Shown here: piece after piece, positions 1-12,900 of the stretch | Numbering within the stretch: the first letter of the stretch is position 1 | Layout of the letters: every line of letters begins with the position of its first letter | Assembly: GCA_022496805.1 (NCBI GenBank) | Contig: CM040101.1 | Coordinates: 30,645,575 to 30,709,574, forward strand | Direction: 5' to 3' | DNA length: 64,000 nucleotides | Origin: Pohlia nutans | Taxonomy: Eukaryota; Streptophyta; Bryopsida; Bryales; Mniaceae | The notes under the pieces: model-generated | The model's database searches: none | Told to the model about the DNA's origin: nothing | Seen by the model: only the letters and a program-made list of their open reading frames with translations | Made by a program: the position numbers and the translations under genes

Positions 1-1172
1 CTTCATAGAGATGGGAGCTAGAAGCGCAGGCGGTGTGTTGTGTGTAATGTGAGGACAAAGTATTATTGTGCACCATGTGATTAGCGAAGCATGTATGTTG
101 GAGAGTGCTTTTTGGAAGTTCATAGTCCTGGATGGTGCTTCAACTCCGAACGGGCAGTTAGCTTCGAAGTCAGCTAAAGAGGAGTCATAATTAGAGAGGG
201 CAATAATGATGGTTCAAATTCCAATGGGTCCCAAGCTTGGGCCCTTGATCAGGCTTTTTCAATGTTTTGCCCAAGAGTATGTTAAAACCGGAGTGGCACT
301 GCCCTCTCCAATTTTTCACCTTTGCCCAACCTGTGGGTAGGTGTAGCTACTGAAATGCAAATCTTGCACTTGGATTTCACCTTTTTCCAATTTTCTTTTT
401 TCTAATATATGTGTTCTTTTGTGGACTTTCAACCTACTGTGTCAGATTTTGCAATGGAGGTTCAGATTTGTAAAAAGTTGTCAATTTCTCTCAAAGTCAG
501 AAGAAAACTACTATAAAGTGGATGTAATGTCAAGGCATCTTTCTCACTCATTTTTTATCCTAAAAATACAAAACTTGTTGTCATGCGTAGGAAACTTGAT
601 TATCTTCAAAATAAAAAGAAGATGCCAACTTTCTAAAATAGTATGTGCCCAAGAGAGTCGGTCAAAGCTCATTTTCAGCAGTGTGAATGTAGCATTAGGA
701 GAAAAATGGGGTCCCAAAGGGCCCTGTAAGCTTGCCCGGGTTAGATGAACCGGCTGCCCAGGCACCATTTTCTATGTAAATCCATTAGTGCAGTCGCTGC
801 CCGCTGACAGCGTCGGAAGCCGCAGTGCTGGCAGTGTTGGCAGCGTCGATTGGCGCGACCCACGGAACTGCACTGCTGGCAGCCACAGTGGCACCATTGA
901 TGCCCTCTTGTAAAGTGCACGGTTTGGCCTAAATTTTCTAGCACGTGACAATGGCCAAGGCCCCTTTGTGACTACAGATTTCTCCTAATGTGAATTTCTT
1001 GGAGTACCCTTCACTTTTATGTCCCATCCAGGCAACCTATGACTCGGATTGACACCAAACTTTGTGAAGATGAAGGTGACTTGCATATCTACAAGATCTT
1101 ACAGTTGATTTTGTAAAAAAGTGAACTACATAAGTTTGAGCAACATGTATCCCTAACAAAAAAAATCAGGCC
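1..1172. other. intergenic, no gene recognised
   Basis: Short open frames exist but have no recognisable domain and no consistent splice context. The stretch from about 780 to 900 is locally GC-rich with repeated GCAGTG/GGCAGC words, unlike the AT-rich surroundings. I see no gene, RNA or element boundary here. Confidence 0.5.
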
Positions 1173-2706
1173 TCAGGAATTTCGGACCCCACTGATTCCG
1201 CACGATTTCAGTGCGATTTCCGATATTTCAAGGGTTCGTACAGTTTTCGCACTGATTCCGCATCATTGTGTCATTCATCGCAACTACACTGATATGACAC
1301 GATATTCGTACAAGTGAATATAGTACTGATTCGACACGATTGATACATCTATTGAAAACATATGAATTCAGCACTCTTTATAGTCGTCAAATGTCGTGTT
1401 TTAATCGTCTTTAAAACTACACTGATTTAGTGCGTTTATCGTGCGACATCATCTTTTTCATATCTAGATTTTAGTTTCTTTCTATATCTAAATTTGATCA
1501 AAATAATATTATTAAAAAATATTTAAAAAATATTAAATAATTATTTTTCTTGCTACCCACTTTAACTACACGGAAATTGCCCGAACCCACGGTGGGGCCC
1601 ACCATGGCTTCCCAAGCTCTATCGCCAACGGTGGGATTCGAACTCACGACCTCCCGATTATCAACCACGTTCCAAACCACCAAATCACCACAAACCCTCG
1701 ATGCATAGAATGGAACTTTTTTGGTAATTATAAAAGATTGAAACCATTGGCAATTTTTTGCCATGTGTATATAATTCTTTTTTCAATTTTTTTTGCACTA
1801 GATTATGCAGGACTTTTTCTATATATAGGATTTTTTTCATAATTTTTTGAATTTTTTTACTTTTCGCCAAAATCGTGATGGCAGATCATGGCTGTGAGCT
1901 GTTTTTTATTTTCCAACGGACTTTGAATGTTTTTAACTATGTGAAAAAAATAATTTCCAAATTTTTTTTTGCACTAGATTATGCAGGACTTTTTCTATAT
2001 CTAGGATTTTTTTCATAATATTTTGAATTTTTTTATTTTTTGCCAAAATCGTGGTGGTTGTAAGCTATTTTTTTTTGCTCCTATGATGAAAAGTACAATG
2101 ATAACTAATAATACCAAATTTGAATTCTAAAAATATAAAATGTTATTTCTTTGCAATTTTAATGTGTATTGCTTCTAAACTCTATAAATGTAGATCTAAA
2201 AATGTTTTGCGAAATTAAACCGTAAGTATAATTTAAAGAAGATTCTTGGAATATTCCAACATAATCCAAAATAATATAAAATATTTTGAAAGATTTCAAA
2301 AGATTCCAAAAGATTCCAAAAATATATTAAAATATTGTACACGGATGTCGTACGAAAATAATTTGCATTATAATAGATACTGAAATCGCACGAATATAGT
2401 AAAAGGCATTAATATGATACGTATACGATACTGAATCCACATTAACTAAAACCGCATGTTATCCGTGTCTTATTAGCCATGTAATGTAGATACACGATTA
2501 ACGCACGGATTCTGTCAAGCACGACTTTCGTGCGGAAACAACACTTTTGTCATAATCATTGAAAAGACATTGCATCGACATTTTAGTAATGCATGTCACT
2601 TCCGTACGATAACGACACTTCTAAATGCACGTATGACGTGCGGAATCAGTGTTTAACGATAAACGCACTGAAATCGTGCAGAATCAGTGGGGTCTGAAAT
2701 TCCTGA
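1173..2706. mobile_element. non-coding TIR element, copy 1
   Basis: The stretch starts TCAGGAATTTCGGACCCCAC and ends with the near-perfect inverse, GTGGGGTCTGAAATTCCTGA. The inverted match extends about 42 bp inward with few differences. Words such as ACTGATTCCGCACG recur near both ends. A second copy lies at 53,131-54,850. The interior is AT-rich and carries no transposase, only a tRNA-like patch and two copies of a ~175-bp block beginning TTTGCACTAGATTATGCAGG. It is a non-autonomous DNA transposon of unassigned superfamily. I could not find a convincing target duplication. Confidence 0.8.
1626..1700 (-). repeat. tRNA-like (SINE-head-like) patch in TIR element
   Basis: Read on the minus strand, the patch contains GAGTTCGAATCCCACC, a good match to a pol III B box and T-arm, preceded by TGGTGGTTTGGAACG, a weak A-box-like word about 40 nt upstream. 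The same patch occurs in the second element copy near 53,583-53,655. It does not fold into a complete tRNA by eye. I call it a tRNA-derived fragment or SINE head carried by the element, not a functional tRNA. Confidence 0.35.
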
Positions 2707-3541
2707 TGGGTCCCAAAACGCACTCAAAAAGCACTACCGGAGATAGGTACTTTTATGACTAGGAGAATATGACTGGGGATGACAGGCGACTGCCGGCTGT
2801 CACATTCTGCGAGGGCAAAATTGTCGGCGGAAGCCAAATTAGACAATGTGATTGGTAGTCATATTTTGCAGTCATATTTGCCACGTGTACCGTATAAAGT
2901 GGGTGGGAGGGACGTATATCTTCGTAGGGAACAAGAAGGAACGAGTGGGAACGTTCCTGGTGAACGCACAATCATATTTGGACGTCACTTTTTCCTCCTA
3001 GTCATATTTTGCAGTCACATTTTTTCCTATAGTCGTATTTTTTTTTTGGACTGCCCATGATTATAAACACTGCCCGAGACAGTTTACATGTATATTGGCC
3101 CTCTCAATCACTGTATAGTATGAGAATTTAGGGTATTAACTTTATAGGGAGAATTTGTGTCCAAAATTGAGTAGTTTTTCATTTGTTTAGGGTAATTAGG
3201 AATTGGCCATCTGCATTATTTTAATAATTGATGAATAAATTATTTATTTTCTTATTTAAGTGGTGGAGCTTGGTGGGTGGGGTGGAGGTTTACATTGAGA
3301 AGGAATATGTGGCAGAACATCGCCGGTTTATAATTGTGTCTGTGCCTGCATGTAGTGGTAGTTGGCACCTAACGTGAGAAGTGTGGAACTTATCGGTTTG
3401 GGAGGTTGAAATTACTGTGTGTTGCGTGGCCAAGACTTGAGGCTACCAATAAAACATGTACGTGTGAATATATATGTATATATATAGATATATCCATTGA
3501 GTGGAATGTTCACAACTGTATGTGATTGAACCGTAACTTGA

Positions 3542-4428
3542 TCAATCCTGCTTTGAGTCGCAATAGTCTAAATCATCTACCGATGTGCCATCTTGTCCGA
3601 GGCGTTCTAATGCTTTAGCAACCACCTCCGGGGCTACTTCCACTGCATCGCTCAAAATAAGTGTTTTCGGTATGAGATCCGAATCTAAGCCTGTGGCTTC
3701 AAGTCCGGGAAAATCACATGCTCTCCCCAATGATATGCATTGTACTTCATCCGTGAGTTGGTGGTTCAAGAATGACCGAACTCCTCATGGTTCTCTGCGC
3801 AACACAACTTCCCATCCACGCTTGGCCACATCCGGTGCAAAAAAACCTATTCGATGTGGAGCGGGAAAGCAAATGACTGTGCAGAGTATAGAATCAATCT
3901 CTCAAAGTTTACGGTAGTGAAACCGTAATCATCGCGCTTCATGGCGGCGCCATCTCCTCTCATGTTTGCAACCAGCAAATTGTAATAAAGGACCACCACC
4001 TCAAACAGTCCATAGTCCACTGAAAGGATTTCCTCCATCCACCTCACGTACTCCAACTCCGCAGCCCAAAAATTTGTATTCCTTGGTACCCGCGCGACAA
4101 AGTTGTCGAAAGGTTGCGGCTACCCTCGAGTCCGCGGTTGTCAATTGCGCCTCTGCACTCCGAACACAGAGGTGGTTTCCAAATGTATACATGGATCAAT
4201 ACAATTTGGCTACATCCAATGGAGGTAACATCGAGGCCTATCTTCTATAGCCCGTATCACTCCTTTTAGAAACCAGACGTGGAAATCTTTGTCGTACATC
4301 TTTGTTGGGTACACTACCCTGGCCTTTCGCTTCTTACACCTATACTCATAGTGCTCCCTTTTGCGACGTGCCATGTCATCCTCGTGTCTCCTGTAACATA
4401 GAAGAGTTATAGTCACGTAAATGTTCAC
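3542..4428 (-). pseudogene. CACTA transposase C-terminal (DUF4216-like) remnant
   Basis: Minus-strand fragments in different frames read as the tail of an En/Spm-type transposase. One fragment (about 3,847-4,056) has the DUF4216-like pattern: ILSVDYGLFEVVVLYYN, then RDDYGFTTVNF, then SFAFPLHIE. It continues in another frame towards 3,542 (NHQLTDEVQCISLGRACDFP). Upstream, a basic stretch MARRKREHYEYRCKKRK lies near 4,370. Frames change several times and stops intervene, so this is a decayed gene of the surrounding CACTA element. The Transposase_21 catalytic core was not found. Confidence 0.6.
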
Positions 4429-4984
4429 ACAAAAGTAAGGTTTTAGAACAATCTATATAGCTAATTTTGGTTGCTCTTGGCAACCACTACATTCTAGGCG
4501 GTTTCAAGATTTTGACAAACAAAATCATTACTCGCAACGCTTAGAACATCACGTGGAGCAGTCATGTTGCACACACTCGTAGTCATAATGTATAAACATC
4601 ACTAGGGGTAGTCATATTGCATGGAATGGTAGTTATAATTTTAGGGTGCTTTTGAATACTCTTTGTTTACACGTGATACTCAAAAAATACAAAGAGTGAC
4701 CTCCCCGAAAGACTTAATGCTCTTCTTTTGTCAGAACATATGAAGACCAAGGTAATATAACGTTGCCGAGTTTCTATCCTAATACAAGCCATAGATGTTT
4801 GCGTATACCCGTTTCCTCCATGTCGAGACAAACACCAACGATATCCTGCTTTCTAATATGGTTTTCACAATATTGTCAACGATGTTTTTTTCAGTGTATG
4901 GCATCTAATATGTGTCAAATTAGAAGATCTTGCACAATAACTTGGGCCAATCACAAATTAGATTCAACAGTAGGGAAAATTTAT

Positions 4985-5256
4985 CATATAATCTAAATCA
5001 ATCATATAACTGTGAGGAGTCATATAACTCAGAAGAGTTATATAACTCAGAGGAGTTATATAACTCAAAGGAGATATATAACTCAGAAGAGTTATATAAC
5101 TCAAAGGAGTTATATAATTCAAAGGAGATATATAACTCAGAGCAGTTATATAACTCAAAAGAGTTATATAACTGAAAGGAACCTTATAACTCAGAGGAGT
5201 CATATAACTCACAAAAGTCTTATAACTCATATGTGTCATATAAATTAAAGGAGCTT
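4985..5256. repeat. 18-bp tandem repeat with dyad symmetry
   Basis: About 14 tandem units of 18 bp, consensus GAGTTATATAACTCARAG. The core GAGTTATATAACTC is a perfect 14-bp palindrome, so each unit can form a small hairpin or cruciform. Copies degrade towards the right edge. Long open frames on both strands through this array are translation artefacts of the 18-bp period. Confidence 0.9.
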
Positions 5257-5669
5257 CATTAAACACGTGGCTGCTATCACCCTGCCAACGTGGCAGGCGG
5301 CCTATAATTAAAATTAATACAAAATGTTGGCGATGGAAATCATAAATCTAACCATGTGGATAGAATCTAAAATTCATAATGTACAACTTTTATATAGACA
5401 TCATGTTCAAAATATCCCTCTTAGGTGCATTTTATAATTCATTTTTTCAATTCTTCAAATCTAAAGAGGGTTGTAAGCATTTAGGGATTAAAAAAGGTAG
5501 TTGGTTTTGTTTACTTCATTTTTTTGTACGTTGCGTTTAGATGTCTTGGACCATGTGACTGCCAAACTTGTTATTAGCTTGTATCTTCAAAACCTTTCAA
5601 CAAGAAGGGGTGAATTGAAATCGTTTTGTGGCTTTGAACCTCTAAGATGTGAAAGTTATTGATTTTTAA
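5257..5669. other. AT-rich, no gene
   Basis: AT-rich DNA with no recognisable coding content. The stretch near 5,330-5,420 resembles sequence near 29,330-29,410 (a phrase around ATAGAATCTAAAATTCAT in one or the other orientation), so it probably belongs to a dispersed repeat family. Confidence 0.4.
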
Positions 5670-6208
5670 CCCTTTCATGTGTCAATGTTCACTATGTAGA
5701 CAACACACAAATTGAAATGCTAGATTCTCATTCAAATTGAACAGTTTTCATCCACCAAAATTTCTCTTGGTTCTTGAGCAAATTTACTATTCTTTGTACA
5801 GTTTGGATCTTCAAAATATGTTAATTTGATTTTTTCTAAAACAACAAAATTGGTTTATGCCAAGTTTCATTCTTAGTTCAAAAAGTGGAATCTTAAATCT
5901 AATTTACCAAAATAAGTAGAATCAAATAATGGAAATTATACCATCTTGTAGTACCTCTTATTCCAATTTCATTATCATATTTAAAAAAATTGTGCTAATT
6001 TGAGATTTTTAAATTGAATTTCAAGAGAAAACCTTGCAAATGTTTTTTTTAAAATATTTAATAAAAATAGAATTAATCCAATTTGTACAAATGTGATCTT
6101 CACACTGACATTTACAATTTTGCTTTGACCATCAACCCCATTTTTTCTTTTTATAAAACATTTTATAATGCTTCTTTGAAAACAATGTTGAATCGGGACA
6201 TTAAAGGG
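5670..6208. mobile_element. piggyBac-type MITE (TTAA target)
   Basis: TTAA at 5,666-5,669 is followed by CCCTTTCATGTGTC. The right end, read inward from TTAA at 6,209-6,212, is CCCTTTAATGTCCC. Length is 539 bp with no coding capacity. The TTAA target and CCC-start termini are the piggyBac signature, and the ends resemble other such elements at 30,548, 33,496, 34,675 and 40,531. Confidence 0.6.
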
Positions 6209-7711
6209 TTAAAGTAACAAATCTAACTATTAATGGTATTGTTAGTAGCACTAATCAATTAATAAATGCTAAATGGTTGGCTTACTACATTGAAATCACC
6301 ATATACTGTGGGTGCGTGAATGGAACGGCCACATTCATCCATTTGACCAAATATTCCTCAATTTAACAAAATTCATAGACTGGTAGATTTGATCATGAAA
6401 CCTCTCGATATGGTGATTATGGTGTAGTAGGGTAAAAGGCACTAGCCGGCTTGTTTTCTCTTCAATCCTCTTTCATTCTCCAGTAGTCGCAGTTGCAGCA
6501 AAGTCAAAGTCTCCAAACCCTAACACGTTCCACTTCACTGCTCATTGAGCTTCAAGGCGTCCCTTCTTCCCAGAGGTGCTCAGCTCTTCGCACCAGAAGT
6601 TTGTGCTTGTTAGCTTGGGAACTCTTCGCACCATTTTTTTTCCAAAGGGCCAATTTAGGGTTTCGACAGGGTAGCTTTCTTGAAACTGAGCAATCTTTAT
6701 GAATTTACGAGAGAGACTTTTAATGGAACTATAGAAATCCCCAAGTCTTGCTAGAGGATGTCATTTTTGTGTTACACTGGTCCATTGCGGTCCTTTTTCA
6801 AGATTATGAGATGTTCATCAAGCTGCAAATGTTGTCTTTATTACTCAGATGTGTGTTGTACACATTGTGCTAGTTAAATGGGTGTATCAACTTTTCGTGT
6901 TTATGTAAGATCAAAAAATCTGTTGATTCGATGACCGACAAGGAATTACTGTTGTCCCACGTCCAGCATTTCAAAACTGTTTGAAAAAGGTGAGCTCTCA
7001 AGCATGACACTACATTGCAATGGTGTATTTTAGATAGAAATTTAGATGTGTTCGCCTTGATTCATGGTGCTGAAATACAAATTTCATTGATTATATTGTC
7101 TAACATATAATTCAAATGGGACCAAATTTCACATCACTGGAATCAGTTTAAAACATGGTATGTGTTGGTGTTGGGGTTTGAGGTTCAAAAGTTAACTTGT
7201 ACTTATACTCCTTATCCTGTTGCTTCATCTTGGCAATGATTTAATCCACTTAGAATAGAAAACCTTCAAAAATCACAAACCCTATAGAGCACAACGTGAA
7301 GCTGTTCTACTTATTCCAAATGCAAAGTTGTTCTACTTATTCCAAATGCAAAGATGTTCAACTTATTCCAAATGCAAAGAAGTATTGAGAGAAGTTGCAT
7401 GTGTTAATTTTGATGAAATTCATTATGTGTGATCGAGAGCGGGGTCGTCTCAGATTTTAAATTTTAGAAGGATTAGGGTTATGAAAAGATGGAAATATTG
7501 CAACTCTAATCTTACTTAGGTTTTAGATGCTTTGGGGTTAAGACTGTGATGGCTAGTTAATTTGTTTGCTACAGCCTACATCGTTGTTCTTTCGAAGTCT
7601 TCCAGTATGAATTTGAGTTTTCTTGCATTTGAATTGCGAGGCTGTCGATATTTGGTTTTTATTTTCATTCGCAATATTATGCTTCTTTATCAGTAATTTT
7701 AAATTTTTTTC
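6209..7711. other. non-coding; possible leader of the 7.7-kb exon
   Basis: No domain is recognised. A pyrimidine-rich leader-like stretch near 6,455-6,545 and several GT/AG junction-like sites are compatible with a 5' untranslated region of the small gene starting at 7,712. A short word, TTATTCCAAATGCAAAG, is repeated three times at about 7,310-7,380. Confidence 0.3.
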
Positions 7712-8317
7712 ATGGCATCAGGAACCTCAACATTGGAGTGCAAGGATTGCAAGAAGTTGGAGACTGCAAAACTGATAGCTCTTGATTCAAGGTATGAGTG
7801 AATTCTTGATTTTTTTTGATAGAGCCTCATTGAACTGATTTCTTGCTTTCTTGTGGTATTTTGACCCTAAGAAAAACATTCTACATGCCTCCCAAATTTG
7901 AGGATATAAAATTAACCCCTAAAGTACCCAGGAGCCTGAATTGGGCATCATGTTCTTTTTAAGCAGTTCTGAGTACGTTCTATTTGGACTTTCTTTTGTT
8001 CAAATTGATTTGTTGTTTGACCAACACGGCAATACATGCAACGTTCTCTAATGATTTCGGTGATGTAAAATTTGGTCCCATTTGAATTATATTGTTTACA
8101 ATATTATCAATTGAATTTGTCGTTTTAAAACCATGAATCTTTGGTCCTTTAGGGTTAAGTCCTTCCAAGAGAAACCCTTGGTTTAGTCAAGAGGTTGTTT
8201 GTTACTGGAGCTGTGCAAACAACCTTCATTTGGTACCATTTTTGAGGAGATGAATAAGATCATTCATGTGATGTACATTGCAGGCTTCTGGAGCAGGTGT
8301 GGCAGACCGTCTCTAAG
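7712..8317 (+). CDS. partial two-exon gene, unknown product
   Basis: An ATG at 7,712 opens an 80-nt exon ending in AAG|GTATGA (donor after 7,791). It encodes MASGTSTLECKDCKKLETAK and a few more residues. A second exon at 8,284-8,317 follows a CAG acceptor and ends AAG|GTACGT. The phases fit (80 nt leaves two bases; the second exon completes the Arg codon and adds 11 codons). The CxxC pair followed by a Lys/Leu-rich helix suggests the start of a zinc-binding or coiled-coil protein. No further exon was found before the 17-kb insertion at 9,321. It may be an accessory gene of the CACTA element, cut short. Confidence 0.35.
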
Positions 8318-8799
8318 GTACGTCCTCACATATATATGCTCTAGTTGAATCGGATGGCCGCTACTAATGCTACTATTGGTGTAATAGTTTCCATTTTTGT
8401 AGGCACGAGGTTTTGTAAAGCTGTCATAGGCTGACTCATTTGGATATGTCATGAGATATTAATTACTAAACTAAAGACCATTGAGCTCATTCACATTTCT
8501 CTGTGTATTTTGTACATTTCGTGCATTCTTTGCATTATGCAATTGGTGACATTGCACTCTTCTTTTATAGCTCCTTACTTATTTCAGGTGAGTCTAACGC
8601 GATGGCTAATTGCTATGCACACCGTTGGAATGATTTAAGGAGTGATCTATAAATTTGTGAATTGAAATTGTTGAAGTTCTCTTAGGTTTGATGCTCTAAT
8701 ATTTTTGCTAAAATGGTGCAAAACTAGTTGAATAGAAATTAAAAAAATCCACCAACTGATGAAAGAACAATGATTTAGGGTTTCATATTGCATTTCTTA

Positions 8800-9316
8800 T
8801 GTCTCTAGTCATAAAACAGACTGGTCATAAATTTGTCGAATGTGTATTACAGGGTTGTCATAAACCGTCAAATGTGTAAAAATGGACTTATCATAAGATG
8901 ACTGAATGTAACATGGATTTGTCATAAAATGACAAATGTACACTGTGAGAATGTCACATGGTTCAGTAATGCATCCTGAGAAGGACATAGGGACTAGTCA
9001 CAATCCAATTGAATATAACAGATTATAGTCATAAATGCGCAGCATCTGTATTATAGGGTCATGTAGTGAATTAATGAGGATTGTGCAAAATAGTTGTGTA
9101 ACCTAGTGTGATTGAGGTGGTGCACACATGATGACGAAAAGAACCACGAGGAGCTTGCATCAAAGAGGAAGCGGGAAGACAAAGCTAATGGATGTTGGAT
9201 GCATATATTGGTGAGGAATGAGACTGGTTTAGCTAGATAGCAACTGTATCTAAGACTGAACGGTCTTTGGTTTTGTATTGTGAGTTTCACTACTAAATAC
9301 AAGTGAGCCTTGTTGC
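8800..9316. repeat. GTCATAAA-type subterminal repeats of the CACTA element
   Basis: Between 8,805 and 9,050 the words GTCATAAA, GTCATAAATTTGTCGAATG and ACAAATGTAC recur in loose tandem. They resemble the AGTCATA-type subterminal repeats at 26.4-27.17 kb, on the far side of the 17-kb insertion. This supports the two flanks having once been contiguous. Confidence 0.4.
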
Positions 9317-9320
9317 ATTT
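9317..9320. repeat. candidate target duplication ATTT (left)
   Basis: ATTT immediately precedes the left inverted end and recurs at 26,294-26,297 immediately after the right end. Four AT-only bases could match by chance in this AT-rich DNA. Confidence 0.4.
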
Positions 9321-9346
9321 ATGCCATATTTAACTATTTCTGGACT
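9321..9346 (+). repeat. left terminal inverted repeat of 17-kb element
   Basis: 26 bp, matching the inverse of 26,268-26,293 with one mismatch (C/G at the fifth base). It is followed by a local hairpin in which ATTTCTGGACT pairs with AGTCCAGAAAT at 9,336-9,362. Confidence 0.75.
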
Positions 9347-9424
9347 GTCCAGAGTCCAGAAATAAGAAATCACCTATTATATGCATGATAAATTTAGAGC
9401 ATTGACGTAAAAATGTGTGAGAAG

Positions 9425-9960
9425 AACCCTCCTGGAGGGGCTCAGAAGTTTTCATCACGGGATCTCTCGACACCAAACTTGACCAAGATAGAAGTACATT
9501 GCGAGCGAGATACAAAAAACAGAAGAGATGTGGGCTCTAAAGTATTCATCACGGGATCCCCGACAGCAAACTTGACCGAGATATACGTACATTGGGTTTA
9601 GGGTAATACAAAAGATTAGAAGAGATGTGGGCTCAGAAGTATTCATCGGGGGATCCCGCGATATCAAACTTGAACGAGATATCACATGGCGAGCGACATA
9701 CAAAAGAGTAGAAGGCATGTGGGCTCAGAAGTATTTGTCACGGGATGCCCCCAATATCAAACATGACCGACATATTAGATTGGGAAGAAGATTCGAAACA
9801 CATACAGAAACAAATATCATTGACATGAAGAAGGTAGATATTACACGGAAGACTGAGAATCGTTCAGGCATGGATGACTTCGATGTCATTAACAGAAGAT
9901 CAGCAAGACAGGAAACTCAGACGTATTCATCGAGGGATCTCCCAATGTCGTACCTAAGTG
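9425..9960. repeat. ~95-bp tandem units carrying the palindrome (left subterminal)
   Basis: Units with the common phrase TGTGGGCTCAGAAGTATTCATC followed by a palindrome copy recur with spacings of 94, 97 and 93 bp. Palindrome copies are at 9,453-9,470, 9,547-9,563, 9,644-9,662, 9,737-9,755 and 9,928-9,947. Several are degenerate (CACGGGATC in place of CGGGGGATC). The last lies 24 bp beyond the gene A stop codon. An array next to a transposon end is where transposase-binding repeats usually lie. Confidence 0.7.
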
Positions 9961-9970
9961 GCATAGAAGA

Positions 9971-12900
9971 TCATGGATCAAATAAGTTAGCTCTCTCTAA
10001 GTTTGCTAACGCAGATTCCATGGCTTTCTTAGGAATGGTTCTACTCCTCGGATCCATGATTTTCGACCAATTTGCATACACCACTGCATCAACACTGACC
10101 CACTCCGGAGCGCGCCTCTCTACTACCCACTTTGCAGACCAACAATTACGGTATTTCAATACAAGGTCTCTCTCCGCGCTATTGGGTTCCCAAAACTGAA
10201 TTAGAAATTTCCCAAGGTTTACATCTCCTTCCTCTCTACATACAGTACTCGCTGCTCTTCCTTGCCATACAGGACAAATGAGTGGATCTTCAGGTCTCAA
10301 AAGAACCCAGCTGCCAGGCCGAATGTCACGCCAAGGATTGAAAGGAATCTGTGGAGCTTCGTTTGCTGGGCCACAATACGGCTCTGGTTCCTCATCCTCA
10401 GGAGTCACATCCTCGAGTAAGAAGGGTAAACATCTTGGGCGCAGTACTTCGTCTTCAAGGACCCTCCAATCATGGCGTGGCCAGAAACCCTCCAACAATT
10501 CAGGAGGTGTTACTAGCAGAGGCTTATCAAGCTCAGACAACAAACGAGTCCAGTAGTCAACGTAAAGCCCAAATGCTGCTGCAAATCCCTCGCATTTGGC
10601 CATTCCATTTCTCCAGTACTCAATGTACTTTTGGAGTCCCAACTTCATGAATTTCTTGTTTTCAGTAGCTTTGGTTGCGATCTCTCTCGCCTTCACTTGA
10701 TTCCCAGTAGATTTAGGAACCTCACTTCCCCACATAGGCTTGAATGGAACCGGCTTTGGTGAGCCCTGAGGAAGTTTTGGGCCACCATCCATGTTTGCAG
10801 CCCACAATCGAATAGGGGGTCTGTTGAGGGGTAGCCATTGTGCATCAACGGCTGATTTCTTATACCTCATAACCGGCCAACCATCATCGTCCACATAGAA
10901 CTTGAAGAGGTGCATCTCTCCAAGTCCAATAAGGCGAGCTGCACCACTGCTTTGATAGCCATGAATGAAAGACTTGAAGTCTGCAACCTCTTGAATAAAC
11001 TCCGGCATGAATGACAACTCTTGGGACTGCATGAAGGCCTTCATTAGGTCCGCAAGAACAAATGTATTCTTGTTTTTCAATGCCTTTGACAAATGGCTAA
11101 AATAAGCATCAATATCTTCATGCGTATGACCAACTAATAGAAATCCAGCCTGAATTTCCTTGAAAACACCCCGTGCAGTCAGCAAGGAGAGAAACGCCAT
11201 GAGATACTTGTTCTTGTTATCTTTGGCGGAGTTATCCAATTGAAGGTATAACTTCCTCGGTAAAGGTTTAGACCCTTGGAGATCAATACCTTCAGTACGC
11301 GGTAAAATACCAAGGCACCTAGACTTCCCCCTCAACAATGCCTCGAACAGAGAGTTCTGAGGCGGGTACTCAAATAGTTCCCCAGACTCCCGAATTGAGG
11401 GGCCTTCCAGTCGACGGAACAGCCTTGCCAACGATGATATTGTGGCATTAGAATCTCTTGACCAACACTGAGGACAATAATGTGCATAGGCGCCATCCCC
11501 GTGCCCATGTGAAACCATACCAGTTACGTTCATAGGAAGTTGGCCCAAACCTTGAGTAGCCTTTGTTGTAACCTGCATCCGCGGAAGGGCGGTTTTTGCA
11601 GTATCCATCTTGTCATGAATAATGCACAGAATCTCACTGGGATTGCGCTTTGATTCTTCGCGCCATGCACCATACAGACGACGACAAGATTGTTGGTGAG
11701 CAAGGTGCTCCTCCCGTTGCTTCACAAATTCAACATATTCTGGACTTCCGTTAGGTGACTTCAGAATGAATTCTTGAAGCTGGTCACAAGTTGAGCATTT
11801 CGCAAAAGAACTTCCAACAGGTTTGATTGCGATATTGCTGAAGAGGTCCTTTCTAATCCTACTAATTGTAGACTGGCTCACTATAGGCAGACCTAATGAA
11901 ACATTTGTCTGCAATGCTCCGGAACGTCCTATCAGTTGTGAGGCAAAGAAAGCGACGAACGCAAACGAACATTCTCCAAGTATTACTCGACAAATTATGA
12001 GAAACCACCGTAGAGGGAAAAGAGAGTTATATATTGCATGACGTAGGTAGAGTGCAACGATACTGTAAGACAGAGAAGTGACTGTCAATACGAGAGTAAC
12101 ATCTATCGGGAGATCTCTCGATGCAACTGATACGCGAAACAATGACTCGTACCTCATTGGCGTCGGCCATCACTTGCTTCCACTTGTTGCCTGCAGGAAG
12201 ATATTTCAAAGTGTCCACTCTTCCATGTCCGATTCCTCGCATTTGGTGGGGCATCTGATCTGCATTCTCCTCGACAATAGCAGCAATAGTACCCATGACT
12301 TGAACTGTTCCAATCCGCGGTCGCTTGTAGCCCTTGTTTCCATGCGCTGTTGAGAGAACCCCTTCGTTATATCTTTGGACATAGCTATGAAAAGTCGACT
12401 TTGGAACTCCGTGAATAAGATACCACGCAGTCGCGCAAACTTCCAAACCATGCAGTGTCAAGTACTTCCTCCTACGGTCGCCATCGACTGAATGCATCTG
12501 TCCACCCGCAGCAATCCCATATTCCTGCCTTTCCTCAAAGGATTTTGAATAGAATTCCTGACGCACTATTAGTGTGAGCCCCTGTGGAAATGTCTGACAG
12601 CAATGCTTCGAGCAGCACCTCTCGGAGCTAACCTTCCTGACTTCAGCATCCGCTGTCTTCGTATTGTACTGCGGAAGTTTCTCATACGCTTTCGGTCTCC
12701 GCACTATAAACCGGTAAGGTGGCTTCCGTCTGCCTCCAAGGTGCTCTTGCGGATCAACATCCCTGGGGATTCGGGAAAAGTGGTCGACTGTTGACTGAAG
12801 AGAAGGGCCGTTTGGGAATTTGCATTCAGATATCAACCAACGCTCATTACTCATTATGGCATCAGTGTCCCCGACAAAGACATCGAGGATAGTTACTCCA

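Noticed and set aside
419..748. 109-codon frame near the left edge
   Set aside because: No domain, no splice context and overlapping antisense frames of similar length.
1626..1700. A tRNA gene
   Set aside because: The B box is good but the acceptor and D arms do not pair, and an identical patch lies in a second transposon copy.
4930..5266. Repetitive open frames on both strands with Tyr/Asn/Ser repeats
   Set aside because: Direct products of the 18-bp tandem repeat; no start context or flanking gene structure.
9627..10199. 190-codon plus-strand frame
   Set aside because: It crosses the 95-bp subterminal repeats and runs antisense into gene A; no domain or splice signals.
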